Source of the DNA: Gracilaria vermiculophylla
Lineage: Eukaryota; Rhodophyta; Florideophyceae; Gracilariales; Gracilariaceae
DNA: 25,344 nucleotides
NCBI GenBank assembly: GCA_019155205.2
Contig: JAHNZQ020000016.1
Coordinates: 1,593,973 to 1,619,316, forward strand
Direction of reading: 5' to 3'
Below the pieces are notes generated by a model. That model ran no database searches. It was not told the origin of the DNA and worked only from the letters and a program-made list of their open reading frames with translations. Positions 1 through 9,678 of this stretch are shown here, one piece after another (the stretch's first letter is position 1; the number at the start of each line of letters is the position of its first letter). Position numbers and translations under genes: made by a program.

Positions 1-30
1 GGTTCGTAATTTATTGGCTGGGTCACGTGG

Positions 31-490
31 TGCATAATCTCGCCCGCGTGCGCTACAGTATCCTTGAGGTACGGTAGAATTTATTATTTATTTTAGATAT
101 TTTATGCAGGTATTTAGCACAGTAGTGAGACCTGCCGAGGCGGGCTCCCGGCTTGATATTTAAGCTGCCGGTTGAGCTCCACCTCTGGGAAAGTAAAGAC
201 AAGCACCCTTGAGTCTTCTTCTACATTTACCGGTTGGATTCTCTTGTCTATTCACGCAGGTTTCTAAGCCGCCGATCCCCAGGTCGCATCATAGCAGCGC
301 CTGTGGGAGCATTGTCCGCCCAGTGAACCTCCCCCTCCGCTTGGTGTTTGCGGATCCCTTTCAGAATCCCCCGGGCTCGCGACAGCGGATACCGGAGACC
401 ACCTTTAGGAATACGCGCCGTTGGAGTCACCAAAAACTCCTAACGGACGTTGTGCTTTACTATCTCGACAGGAGGGCTGACAGTACCACA
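31..490 (+). repeat. 5' LTR of the chromovirus-like element
   Basis: About 460 bp that aligns along its length with 9679-10139. Shared blocks include tccttgag (61-68 and 9709-9716), agacctg, aagcaccctt, catagcagcgcc and cattgtccgccca. The right end, taccaca at 484-490, matches the end of the other copy. The left end is inferred from the 3' LTR, where 31 bases precede the shared ccttgag block; the first 30 bases of this copy align poorly. Differences between the copies are frequent, so the insertion is old. The LTR should carry the promoter and poly(A) site; I could not place a TATA box with confidence. Confidence 0.8.
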
Positions 491-493
491 GAC

Positions 494-511
494 TGGAGGA
501 ATCCTGAACAC
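494..511 (+). other. Possible primer binding site
   Basis: Three bases after the end of the 5' LTR the sequence begins with tgg (tggaggaatcctgaac), as expected for a site pairing with the CCA end of a tRNA. The equivalent position after the 3' LTR reads differently, as it should. I could not assign the tRNA species. Position and the initial TGG are the only support. Confidence 0.35.
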
Positions 512-564
512 CTCCTTATGAAATCTGGCTCTTCTGTAAAGCGTTTTGGAAATCGACTTAAGCG

Positions 565-2240
565 AATGCACGATCTGAGGCAAGCAGAATCCCCGCGACA
601 CCTGTGGAGAACGCCGACGTGGAAGTTGAAGAACCGCACACAGCATGGCAGACACTACTCGAGGAGCTGCAGGAACGGGAACACCCGGAAACTAACTCCC
701 TCTTGTAGTTTCCAGCCTCGCGTCTTACGGATTGGCTCTCAAATGAGCTGGTCGAAAGAATTCCGGCAGATGTTGGGGCACACTTCGGGGAGCGCGGCCA
801 CGCTCTTGTGAAGGAAATGGCAGCGGAGACTGCTCACCATACAGTGAATACCTTGCTGGATTCGGATCCCTTTCCAGCGGTCATCTCAGTTGTTATCCGT
901 GCAGAGATTCGTTCCCAAACCGCGCAGCAGCTCCCTGCAGTGGCTTTTCAAAGTCATTCTTCTGTACAGGAGAGCCTCTGTCTATTAACATCCAAGCTGA
1001 TCCCGGGCAGAGAAGGACAGGATACTGCCGCCCCCTACGCCAGAGGAGGAAAGGGTACTGCCGTAGGGAAACGAGAACACCTCAGGAATACTGCTATGAC
1101 TCGTCTGGAACGATAGGCCTACGGAGGAGTACAGGATACCAGTCGTGAATTACTTCACCCAAGGAGAGAAATACAGGATACTTCTCAGGTGAATCGCGAT
1201 AGCGGGGATGTCATCAAAAACCAAGACAACCTGCTTGAAAGACGCTGGATTAAACGGAGAAACAAAGGCAGAACGCATGACACCGATTCGGAGATAAGCT
1301 CAGACTCTGGATCAGTAAGCAGCTCCAGCTCAAAGGACGGTATACCTCCTAAAAAGAAAAGCAAAAGTTTCAAAAAAATCGTCCCGCTTATCCACCTGTT
1401 CGCTAAAGTGGTGGATTATGGCACCTATCGATTGAATGATCGCTCCATTTTTTACAACGCGTTGGGCGCTAAACGACTTACGAAGATCCAGCGCCGCATG
1501 GATATTCAGATGAAAAAAAACTCTTTTTCAGATGAAGAACTCGTCTTGGTGTTGAATTTTCTAGCACGCTTCAGTCCGGCGTGTAACACAAATGGTGTCA
1601 ATGAAGTTGCCGCCGTCTGGTGCTTTCAGTTCTCTTCCTCAGGTCAAGTGCACTCGCGGGTGCTGCCACAACTCACGGGTGTGAGGACTATTGGGGATGG
1701 CCCTGAGACGGAGATCTTGACGACGTACCCCGAGGTGGTGAATTTCCTCCTTAAAAGGTACGCAACGGATGAGGTAACAGCCAATGCTGACACTGAAGTC
1801 ACCTCCTAAGAGCATAGTACGGGAATGACCGAAACGGAGTTCTCACGGAAGCTGTGGACGAAGGCCTGAAGTTGTGAGAATGTGTACTCCGAACTGCGGT
1901 TCAGGTCTTTTTTTTTCGAGGGGCCCAATCCTTCCATCCGCGCCAGGTTGCGTAATCATTTGACCATGCACCCAAATATGTCCCATACAGAGCTAACACG
2001 TTTCGCGAGGTACTGTAAGGATACCCATCGAGTCAGTCGCCGCAGCCACGCTCCACTTTCGGACAACCCAAAGGTCTTAAAGAACCCTCGGCCATCTGCC
2101 CTGACGATGGACTGCAGCAGCTTAAAGGAGAGGAAAGAGCTCACACGCGATCAAGAGCAAGAGGCCCTTGTTCTTACATACACTTCATCTCAGGGAGCAC
2201 CGTCTAGGACGAGGATACCTTCGTTCTTTACCTCGTAGGC
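565..2240 (+). pseudogene. gag: Degenerate gag (capsid-like, nucleocapsid region eroded)
   Basis: One frame (frame 1) is coding-like from about 600 to 2238, broken by stops at 706-708, 1114-1116, 1807-1809 and 1867-1869. The longest open piece, 1189-1809, has an acidic Ser-rich and Lys-rich N-terminus followed by a helical capsid-like segment (LVLVLNFLARFSPAC near residue 120). After the 1867 stop the frame resumes with a segment resembling the late capsid of Ty3 Gag (EGPNPSIRARLRNHL, then HTELTRFARYC). The stretch 2398-2670 is Pro/Gln-rich with a Cys-Gln-x-x-Gly-Gln trace that may be a ruined zinc knuckle. Gag proteins form the particle and bind the RNA. Family assignment rests on position before the protease and on these capsid signatures. 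Confidence 0.7.
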
Positions 2241-2657
2241 TTCATCGGAATCCTACAGAAATATCCTATTCACAAACCATTGGAGCTATCCACCGCCCTG
2301 CAGGATTAGCTTCTCTCAAGACCCAATAAACTGTACTACTTTCACTCCTTCAACGAGAGCCACCATCCAGCAGGAACTGGAAAAGAGTTTCCAGAACTTG
2401 AAAGACACACCCACGAACAGTGGAAGTTATCGAACTGTGTACAACAGTATTCAATCCCCTCAAGGAAACTACGGTAGCCGCGTTCCAGTCGCAGTACAAC
2501 CTATCCTTCGCGCACGTGCGCTGCCAGAGCACGGGCCAGTACTCAAACCGGTTGCACCTCAGGGGAACACGGCGCATACCGATGCACAACCGCAGCAGCC
2601 CTTCACCACTGGTACTCAGATCCCCTCCAACCAGAAAAACCCTCAGGTTCACGCGTA

Positions 2658-3605
2658 GTGGCTCCGCGTAGCTCCTTCCTGTCGAGCCTCAGACCAAAGG
2701 AGGTAGCCTCTAGGAAGTGCGGAGAAGCCATCTGCACGGTTGATGCAAAATCTGCGGACCCCCCAATCCATTTGGACCCATTTTTTACCCTTGAGGATTC
2801 TGTCTGCACGCTTCGCCGTCAGAATCATAGTGTGTCTTCCCCTATATGATATTTCTCACTTGCCTTCACAACGGTACGCACCATCTTCGACACCGGAGCT
2901 GGTCTCAACCTGTTGCACGCTGTCGTGCTCCCGCGGTCTACTCTCGTCTCCTTGATGACCGGCAAGCTTTCTACAGAGAGAGACACGTGGCGTTAAGCAT
3001 TAAACATTCTCGGAGCATTACCTTTTTATCTCCGACTGGGCCCTTTATAGGGGAAGATATGGTTCAGAGCGGCGACCAACTTGGCAGTACAGTGCATATT
3101 GGGCACTTCCTTTGTGGATCAGTATGTACATTCAGTATACCCACGACTGCGGAAGGTGACGTTTTACGACGCCGCTCTTGTAAGTATTGTGTCCGCATCT
3201 CCGGTGCCGGACGCGAATGCTCGTCCACTGCGTAATATGCTAAAGGAGACGCAGTCGAATCAGCTTCGAGTGGATAAGAGTATTGAAATAATCCCGAGGA
3301 GTTGGGCCGAATATTGGGTGCAGTCCTATACATCTGGCCTCTCAATCCTACAGGGGAGTCTGGATCTGACAATTAAGCAACACTCCTTGATGGAGAATAG
3401 CGTTATGGACATAAAGCCGACACTTCCGTTTAGAGTCATTCTTGCTAACCTGAAGGATTTGCCTTTACGGCTTCAAAAACATTCTGCCATCGGATTGGCA
3501 CCACCCACCCCTGCAGTACTGGCTCATATTCCTTTTATAGAAGACCATAGTGAACATGATGCAATCGCCATTGTAGAAATCAAAGCGGTATCGACAAATA
3601 CATAG
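2658..3605 (+). pseudogene. Retropepsin-like aspartic protease (start of pol), degenerate
   Basis: In frame 3 the active-site motif reads TIFDTGAGLNLL, with Asp-Thr-Gly at 2889-2897. The second retropepsin signature, Ile-Leu-Gly, follows in ILGTSFVDQYVHSVYPRL (from 3081). After it comes a long linker rich in hydrophobic and basic residues, ending near VILANLKDLPLRLQKHSAIG, a common feature between protease and RT in this group. A stop at 2847-2849 precedes the active site, and between about 2950 and 3080 the coding sense moves to another frame. The enzyme cleaves the Gag-Pol polyprotein in the particle. Gag lies in frame 1 and this region in frame 3, which fits -1 expression of pol, but decay makes that unprovable here. 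Confidence 0.72.
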
Positions 3606-4300
3606 TAAGAGAAGCCTGCCACCTGGCATGGGGAGCTCCAAATTGGCAAACAGATCAAAGCGTATTGCCATTAGATAGTGCAGATGCTATCTGTCGTTGA
3701 GGACATGTGATTTGATCGCCTTGGTCAGGTGAGCCTGGCCAAGCACCGGATCCAGCTCACACCTTAGGCAAAACTGGTGTACTAACACTTGCGGAGAGCC
3801 GGGCATCATGCGCGTGATTTGATCACAATGAGGTTCAATGGATTCTGGATAAGGGCGCTATCAATCCCTCCAATTCCGAATGGCCCTCCATAGTGGTATT
3901 TGGGAAGACAAAAGATGGCTCCTTGAGGTATTTTATCCAGTTTTATCGCGTCAACGAGGTGATTCGTACCCAATATCTGCTATGGATAAATCTATTGCTT
4001 CTTTACGTGATGCATTCATTTCTTCCAAGCTGTATGGCAATAGTCACTACAGGCAAATTGAGATGGATGACTAGAATAAAGGTAAGAAAATGTTCACGTT
4101 CTACTGCAAAATTTCAGATGCTTACGGATGTCATTTCGATTCATGAATGCACCCGCTACGTTCCAGGGAGCGGTGGATATAATCCTGTCGAAAATGAAGT
4201 AGCAGTATGCACTGATATATATTGACTATGTCAATGTTCACTACCGCAGCGTAGAGGAGCACTTTATGCATTTCACACACGTGATCTAACTCCTAAAGGA
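3605..4300 (+). pseudogene. Reverse transcriptase domain, degenerate, active-site change
   Basis: RT motifs appear across several frames. INPSNSEWPS then GKTKDGSLRYFI (about 3860-3935) mark the fingers. DSYPISAMDKSIASL (from 3962) and YRQIEMDD (ending 4072) mark the palm. MNAPATFQGAVD follows near 4145-4180. The catalytic motif, normally Tyr-x-Asp-Asp, reads Tyr-Ile-Asp-Tyr (4218-4229). RT copies element RNA to DNA; loss of the second aspartate would abolish this. The stop after MDD (4072-4074) and at least two frameshifts break the domain independently. Confidence 0.82.
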
Positions 4301-4654
4301 TACTGGCCTTACTATCAAACTGTAAAAGTGGTTCTTTTTAAAGGCCTCGGTAGACTACCCGGGGCACGTTATGATCGCAGGCCTTCTACAGGTCTCCATG
4401 AATACTCAGGAGGCCTTTTAGGGTGCCCAACCTCCCGCAAATCGTACGGAGCTCCGCTTATTTTTGGTGTGGTTTAATTTCTTTCGGAGGTTTGTTCCGA
4501 ATTTTCCCCGTCTTGCGGCGGTGTTAAATTGCCTCTTGGAAAAGGAAAAAGCGATGCAATTAGCCCCTTTAACTGACTGATAATTTGAAGCTTTTGACAC
4601 CTTAAAGAGGAAACTAATAGAGCCACCGCTTTTAATTATCCCAAGGCGGAATGG

Positions 4655-5080
4655 CCGAATGTTGCTGGACACAGGCATCTGTAAGTTTCAGGTTTGATTT
4701 GTCCTCCTATTTAAACAAACTGAGGTTGGACGTCAACCTATATGATACTGGAGTCGCAGCTTTTCACCCACGGAGCGGAATTATTCCTCCTTAGAGCACA
4801 AATGCTTTGACATTCTACAGGCGGTGCTACTTCTACGCTCATACGTGGGGAACGCGCATTTCACCATGAGGACGAACCATGCACCACTAAAGTGGATACT
4901 GTTATTAACTGATGCTTCTAGTCACCCGCAGAGGTGTAGACTATGCCTATTGAAGTATGCGTTTGACACCATCCACCGCCGTGGCCTAGAAAACCAGGCG
5001 GTGGACGCACTCTCACGTATCTCTACAGAAGGAGAGGCTAAAACACCTCTGAAGAACACCATTCCGTGTCTAGTCATCGA
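4655..5080 (+). pseudogene. RNase H domain of pol, degenerate
   Basis: The N-terminal strand reads MLLDTGICKFQV near 4659-4694. In relatives this strand usually carries a catalytic Asp in a TDA-type motif; here the equivalent position is Gly (4674-4676). After a scrambled middle, the C-terminal half is clear. It starts at about 4795 (EHKCFDILQAVLLL, across one frame change) and includes SYVGNAHFTMRTNHAPLKWI, where the usual Thr-Asp-His is Thr-Asn-His. It ends with the ENQAVDALSRI signature near 4993-5025 that closes Ty3 RNase H domains. The enzyme degrades the RNA strand after reverse transcription. Alignment of the first catalytic Asp is my inference. Confidence 0.75.
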
Positions 5081-5249
5081 TAACGCCGACAGAAAAGAAG
5101 GATCCGAAAGAGAATGCGTGGAATGCTGTGATTCTGGAGGAAAGTATACCGGAATACCTGAGGTGATGACCCTCTTCATAGAGAAGAAAGAAGTTCTCCC
5201 CATCACCATAACGGAGTTGCGGAAGCAGCAGAGTACGGATACATTCTGC

Positions 5250-6380
5250 AAGGAGTGCCTCATCACTGCAGGGAGTTTAAAATTGTCATTTGATGTTGAC
5301 CACGACGGCCACTTTGTACGCCACGCTCTCCTTGACGGCCATCTCCAAGAGGTGGTCCCAACGAGCCTACGGGCAAGGGTTCTTTATAATCCGCACTAAT
5401 CTCGACTTGCGGGGCACCCCTGTGGATCGTGCATGTAATTTACCATGAAGAGAGACTTTTATTGACCGCACATGGATAATGAGGTTTTCCAAAAGGTGGC
5501 GGATTGTAACTCGTGCACTGCACTTTGGAGGAATATCCGCAAACACTTGACGCCGCTCACCCTATTCCCGCCTTTGGGATCCTTGGAGTTCGTGGCCATG
5601 GATATTTTGGGCCCTCTCCCCAAGTCGGAGAGAATACAACCATTTATCCTCGTGACCACTGATCTGTTCTCGAAGATCACGCGCGCCATTTTTCTCAGGA
5701 GCAACACAGCAGCAATAATTTCCAAAACCATTCCGGACAGTTGGGTTTACCCACATGGGATCCAATTGTACCTTTTTTTGGAAAACGAACCCCAGTTTTG
5801 CGGCGACGCTATTCAACGCCATCTCAGAGATGCTAGGGATGAAGCAGTTGTTCATCACACCATACCACCCCCAGTCCAACAACAAGCAGAGAGGTTTAAC
5901 AAAACCATCACCTCCAGGCTGAGACACCACGCCGCAAATCCCCAGAAGGTTGGGACGCAAATGTGGGCCTGTTCACCTATGCTTACAATCATCAGATGCA
6001 ACGCTTCACAGGGACCGCTCTTTTCAGCTTATCGCTCTCTCGCGTTACGCCCACTGCCATTATAGCGGCACACTCCAGGGTGCACTCTGTGGATAGGATA
6101 CAGGCACCAACAGCGGCTCAAGCAAAGCGCTCCATTTAAAGGCACTATGAGAACGCACTATCCCTCGCGAAGGAGAGACTCATCGCATCGCAGAAGAGAT
6201 GTAAACGGTATATTGACGTGAATGTGAAGGAAGGCTCTCACGTAAAAGAAAGCGACGAGGTTTTTCTCGAAAAAACGGGGGCGACGTCTTACTTACCATC
6301 GGACGTCACGCGCAAGTTAGGATCAAATACCTCAGGGCCTTTAAAACTCATGGACATCTACAAGGACACTGTCCTCATAT
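5250..6380 (+). pseudogene. Integrase (zinc-binding, catalytic core, GPF/Y-like C-terminus), degenerate
   Basis: A ruined HHCC module spans about 5385-5515: NPH then GHP, ending in VADCNSC. The catalytic core has Asp in AMDILGPLP (5601-5603) and Glu in QQAERFNKT (5889-5891). The middle acidic residue, normally the Asp of an SDNGPQF-type motif, reads LENEPQF (Glu at 5781-5783). Spacing from there to the final Glu is 35 residues, as in DD35E integrases. After 6065 the frame is broken, then RYIDVNVKEGSHV, DEVFLEK and KLGSNTSGPLKLMDI (6208-6350) form the C-terminal domain preceding a chromodomain. Integrase inserts element DNA. The Asp-to-Glu change and stops indicate inactivity. Confidence 0.85.
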
Positions 6381-6559
6381 AGGTAAATGGGCTCTGAAAA
6401 GTCTTCTTTTGGGATATGGTGAGAAACGTCCAGGCACCCAGCCTTTCAGGAACGCCCGCCACCCCCCCTCAGGGGCCACACGCGGAAATTCCAACTCCGA
6501 CCACCCCAGGAGTGGCCGCACCGATAGATACTGGGAACCCCTTCACATCTGTCGGTTAA

Positions 6560-6785
6560 CCATTGATGAAAGCTCCCGACGCCATCATGGCCCGTCAAGG
6601 TGATATTATTTTAGCGGAGGATCATATTGTCTTCCACCAAGAGACCCTTGCAGGACATCTGCAATGAGTGTGATGGCACGGGTACATTTTAAAGGACGAC
6701 TCGAAAGAACCCCTGGGACACATCTCGATAAACTTCCTCCGGAGGTACCTTGCCAATCTGGAGCGGAAACACGTTTCTGCATAGA
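6560..6785 (+). pseudogene. C-terminal chromodomain remnant of pol
   Basis: In one frame the text GDIILAEDHIVFHQ leads into a segment with two stops, then WHGYILKDDSKEPLGHI (WHGY at 6674-6685) and FLRRYLANLERKHVSA, with a stop at about 6784. The pattern Trp-x-Gly-Tyr, acidic residues, then (Trp)-Glu-Pro is the core of chromodomains fused to integrases of chromoviruses, where they bias insertion toward modified chromatin. The Trp before Glu-Pro is Lys here. Between 6380 and 6560 a Pro/Thr-rich linker (TPTTPGVAAPIDTG) is visible. Identification is by motif pattern and position only. Confidence 0.6.
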
Positions 6786-7002
6786 CGTTTCCGTGTAGAA
6801 AAGAAGGAGGGGCCCGAAGCCGGCGTTGTTTCGCGCCCTCCGCTTCGTACCCCTCATCTGGATTTTTGTTTATCACCCCCAGGTCGTTGTTAATCGTTTG
6901 TAGTGTGCACCAGTGGCGGCACCTCTTGTCGCTGGCCGCTTGAGCACGGCTTACTCGGACATCAATTCCTGATCAGGAATTTGCTGCTCCATCTCAAGGG
7001 TA

Positions 7003-7008
7003 TTTATT
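7003..7008 (-). promoter_or_regulatory. AATAAA poly(A) signal for the antisense gene
   Basis: The plus strand reads tttatt, so the minus strand has AATAAA about 45 bases beyond the last in-frame stop of the antisense coding-like region (7051-7053). Position is what a leftward transcript would need. A six-base match can occur by chance. Confidence 0.3.
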
Positions 7009-7050
7009 CTGCCGCACTACTTATAAATACCATCGCCGTGTCAATAGCTG

Positions 7051-8969
7051 CTACAGGGTACCAAAACACATCGCATACTCCGCATGCAGGGGATCCTTCA
7101 CTGCTAGAGCTTGGCTCTCAATAATCTCCTTCAGGCTCTCCTTAGTGGCAGCCAAAGAGGCCCGGTCCGCCCGTGCCCCTGTAAAGCGCGAGGACACAGT
7201 AACGAGTCTAACGCAGGGCCTCGACAGGAGAAGCACGGGCAGGGAGATCAATCAACAAACAAGCCTTCATCAAGTCCAGAAAGGCAGTACCAAGAGCCCC
7301 AAAGGACGGACCGCCTGCGGATCCGCCAGACGCTACAATCCCCGGCGACTGAGTCACAGCCGCCAAAGAAGGAGTCGTGAATGTCGGCCCACTCGGAACG
7401 GTGGGCTTCCAAGCGGATGCTGCAGGCACTGCCACAGAGAACGACAGAGGCAAGGGTGTAACAGCTGTCATCGGAGACAAACTTGACACACGAGCCGGGA
7501 CGCTCTTCAGGCGAGGCTGTATAACCGAAATCGGGACGCTTCTCAAACGGGGCTGCAGCACTGGTGGAAGAACAGTCGGGACCGGAGTAATCTCGTCCTC
7601 TTCCATAGGATTCCCACACGTCCTCGCCATGGGAGGACACGGACTCGCTTCTGGACGCCGCGCCACCACGCCGGGGAGCGCAACCACGTCCCGTGATGGA
7701 GACGGTGACAGAAGTGGCGCACGGACCGCCAGGCTCCCCACCATAGCACAGTGATCAGGGACACGCAGCAGTGGCACCTGAGGATCCAGAGAAGTTGTAA
7801 AGCGGATAAAGCCGGGCAGGCTCGCCCGTGACCTTCTCCATTGGGCTTCTCAGAATGGGATGAAACCTGTGTTTGCCATAGTCCTACCAATAAAAACCAA
7901 GGGTTTCGTCTACCGCCATCTGAAGGTTGTAATACAGCAGCATATTTAACTCGGATTCGCTCCTCGAGTTGCCTTTTACCAGATTCTGAATGCCAAATGA
8001 GCAGAGGCCGGTGAAAATTGGCACCGATAAGGGCAGCAAACGTCCGTCAGTCGGCTGACACGAAGAATCCCAGTAGAGGCGACCGTCAGGACCCCGAGTA
8101 TGGAAAGTGACGCCCTCGTCCGCTGCCTGGCAATAAGCCGCTAGGGTGCTGACGGCTAGTTTTGATGAGGCGATCATCCTGATGAAACGTCCTAAGGAGT
8201 CATGTGGATCCAGAACCTCTGAGGTATGGTTTGCGAACGCGATAGGCGTCGCCACACACAGGTGCGTGGAGACCCAATGGTAATTCAGGAAGTCATTCAT
8301 CTTGAGATAATACTTCGGACGTAGCCCGGAAGGCATGTCATGGAACTCCGTGTTGTGCCACCCATAGAAGTGTCGGGAGGCATTTCTCACTCGGGGCTCG
8401 TCCACAAGGTGCGTTCCCCATTGGTTGCGATTTAGCCAATAGAGGGGTTCATGAGGGGGATCGAATGGCAGTACTGCAAGGGCGAAGCGTCCACAGGCGA
8501 TGCTTCTAAGACGCCCCGCTCGCTGGTGAGAGCTTTCCCTGGGCAAGAGTAGTTGGAGTTGAGACTGAATCTCATGGTCTTCAGAAAACCTGAGGTAAGA
8601 AGTGTCACAGTGTCCCACCGTGGTCAGAACATTGCCACCGTGTACCGGAGTGTGGAGCCAGTGAGCAGTGTGGGCGTCAACACGGTTTTGCATCTTGTCA
8701 TTCCAAGCGACCTCCAGTGTGCCGTGGAATCGAATTGCCTGAAGATACTATCCGAAATGGTGAATGTAATTCTCCATCGAAGAAGAGAGACTGATGCACC
8801 TGTCATGGAAGGGCACAAAGACCGATGTAGCACGATTGTGGAAGTGCTCCCTTGGGCGGCGTGGCGCACCGGTGGAGGTGTGATACACCTCAGGACCGGA
8901 CAAAGGAGTAGGAGCCTGTGCCGCAGAAGTCATCCCGAAGGTGCACGTAGTTGGCAGGACGGAGACCAA
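7051..8969 (-). pseudogene. Antisense coding region between pol and 3' LTR; unknown protein with Pro-rich C-terminal part
   Basis: This is the longest open frame in the window. The minus-strand frame from 8969 to about 7754 has only two stops, both TAG (8748-8750 and 7884-7886). The central 269 codons (8693-7884) are uninterrupted and have a globular composition rich in Trp, Tyr and His (PHEPLYWLNRNQWGTHLV, SRHFYGWHNTEFHDM, LNYHWVSTHLCVATPIAFA). Near 7770 the sense moves to the frame 7777-7208, which is Pro/Ser/Val-rich with a duplicated QPRLRSVP/QPRLKSVP motif. It then moves to 7251-7051 (LAATKESLKEIIESQALAV, then a stop). Total about 640 codons. I see no zinc finger, helicase, protease or membrane signature. 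A folded domain plus Pro-rich tail would suit a structural or nucleic-acid-coating protein, but that is a guess. The gene converges with gag-pol inside the element. Confidence 0.55.
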
Positions 8970-9660
8970 GTGTGGGTAGTAGCACCAGAGAAAAATGACA
9001 GAAAACCTCTAGGGAAAAGCCCCGCCGTTATACACCCGTCAGAGGAGGAAACCGTGTCACCACACCATCGAGGAATACGCGGAAAAGACGGACAAGGAGA
9101 TGTTGGGGAGGAAATGAGCACCATAGCATGGAGCAAGTTCATATCAGACGGAGACCGATGGTAGGGCAGAGAGGAAGAATATGAGTAAAGAAGCCTCCAC
9201 TGAGGATAAATGAGCGGACATGACGACTTGGGCGTTTCCCGAAAGGGATCCTCTGGGAAATTGGAGCAGCGAGCGCCATGGAAGGATCAGCAGCACGGCC
9301 CCACAAGGAGAGACCAGCAAACAGGCCAGACCGGCCCCGAGCTCTGGCTCCAAACGGCAGGCTACCTACGACGTACGGACCACCCCCGGGTTCCACGGAA
9401 TAGATCACCGTCGACTGGCGCTAAAGCACCGGTGTGGCACGCCAAGAAAGAGCAGATAAAGTTTGGCCAAAAAGACTTAAAAACGCCTCAAAGGAGATAC
9501 GCAAACCCGCGGCCGGTCCGCCGTTCGAAGACTGGGGAGCTCGAGGGCATTCCCTGGAAGAGAGGTTGTGTCGCATTGTGGGAGAACCTGATGACTTCAT
9601 TGCCGTTAGGAGCCAATCAGGGATCGACCTATGAGAAGATGCACCTTGGGAATGTTGTGC
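8970..9660. other. Upstream part of the 3' compartment, coding strand unresolved
   Basis: Overlapping open frames exist on both strands. On plus, the frame ending at 9164 reads DGDQVWVVAPEKNDRKPLG, and the frame 9434-9634 reads GHSLEERLCRIVGEPDDFIAV and stops just before the polypurine tract. On minus, frames 9142-8930 and 9408-9139 are open but biased in composition. This stretch may hold the 5' end of the antisense gene, a third plus-strand frame of the element, or both. I recognise no family. Confidence 0.3.
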
Positions 9661-9678
9661 AAATTAGGAAAGAGGGTA
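9661..9678 (+). other. Polypurine tract before the 3' LTR
   Basis: The sequence aaattaggaaagagggta is almost all purine and ends exactly where the 3' LTR begins. This is where plus-strand DNA synthesis is primed in LTR elements. Confidence 0.6.

Noticed and set aside
209..811. 200-codon plus-strand frame starting in the 5' LTR
   Set aside because: Its composition is Arg/Pro/Ser-rich, it starts inside the LTR, and the frame continuous with Gag is a different one.
2658..2660. Programmed -1 frameshift between gag and pol
   Set aside because: The frame relation fits, but I saw no slippery heptamer with a structure, and decay makes frame changes common here.
4418..4678. Minus-strand frame of 86 codons between RT and RNase H
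   Set aside because: It lies opposite the scrambled plus-strand pol and has no protein-like pattern; taken as a shadow.
6903..7124. Plus-strand frame of 73 codons after the chromodomain
   Set aside because: It overlaps the end of the antisense region, has no motif, and is short enough to be chance.
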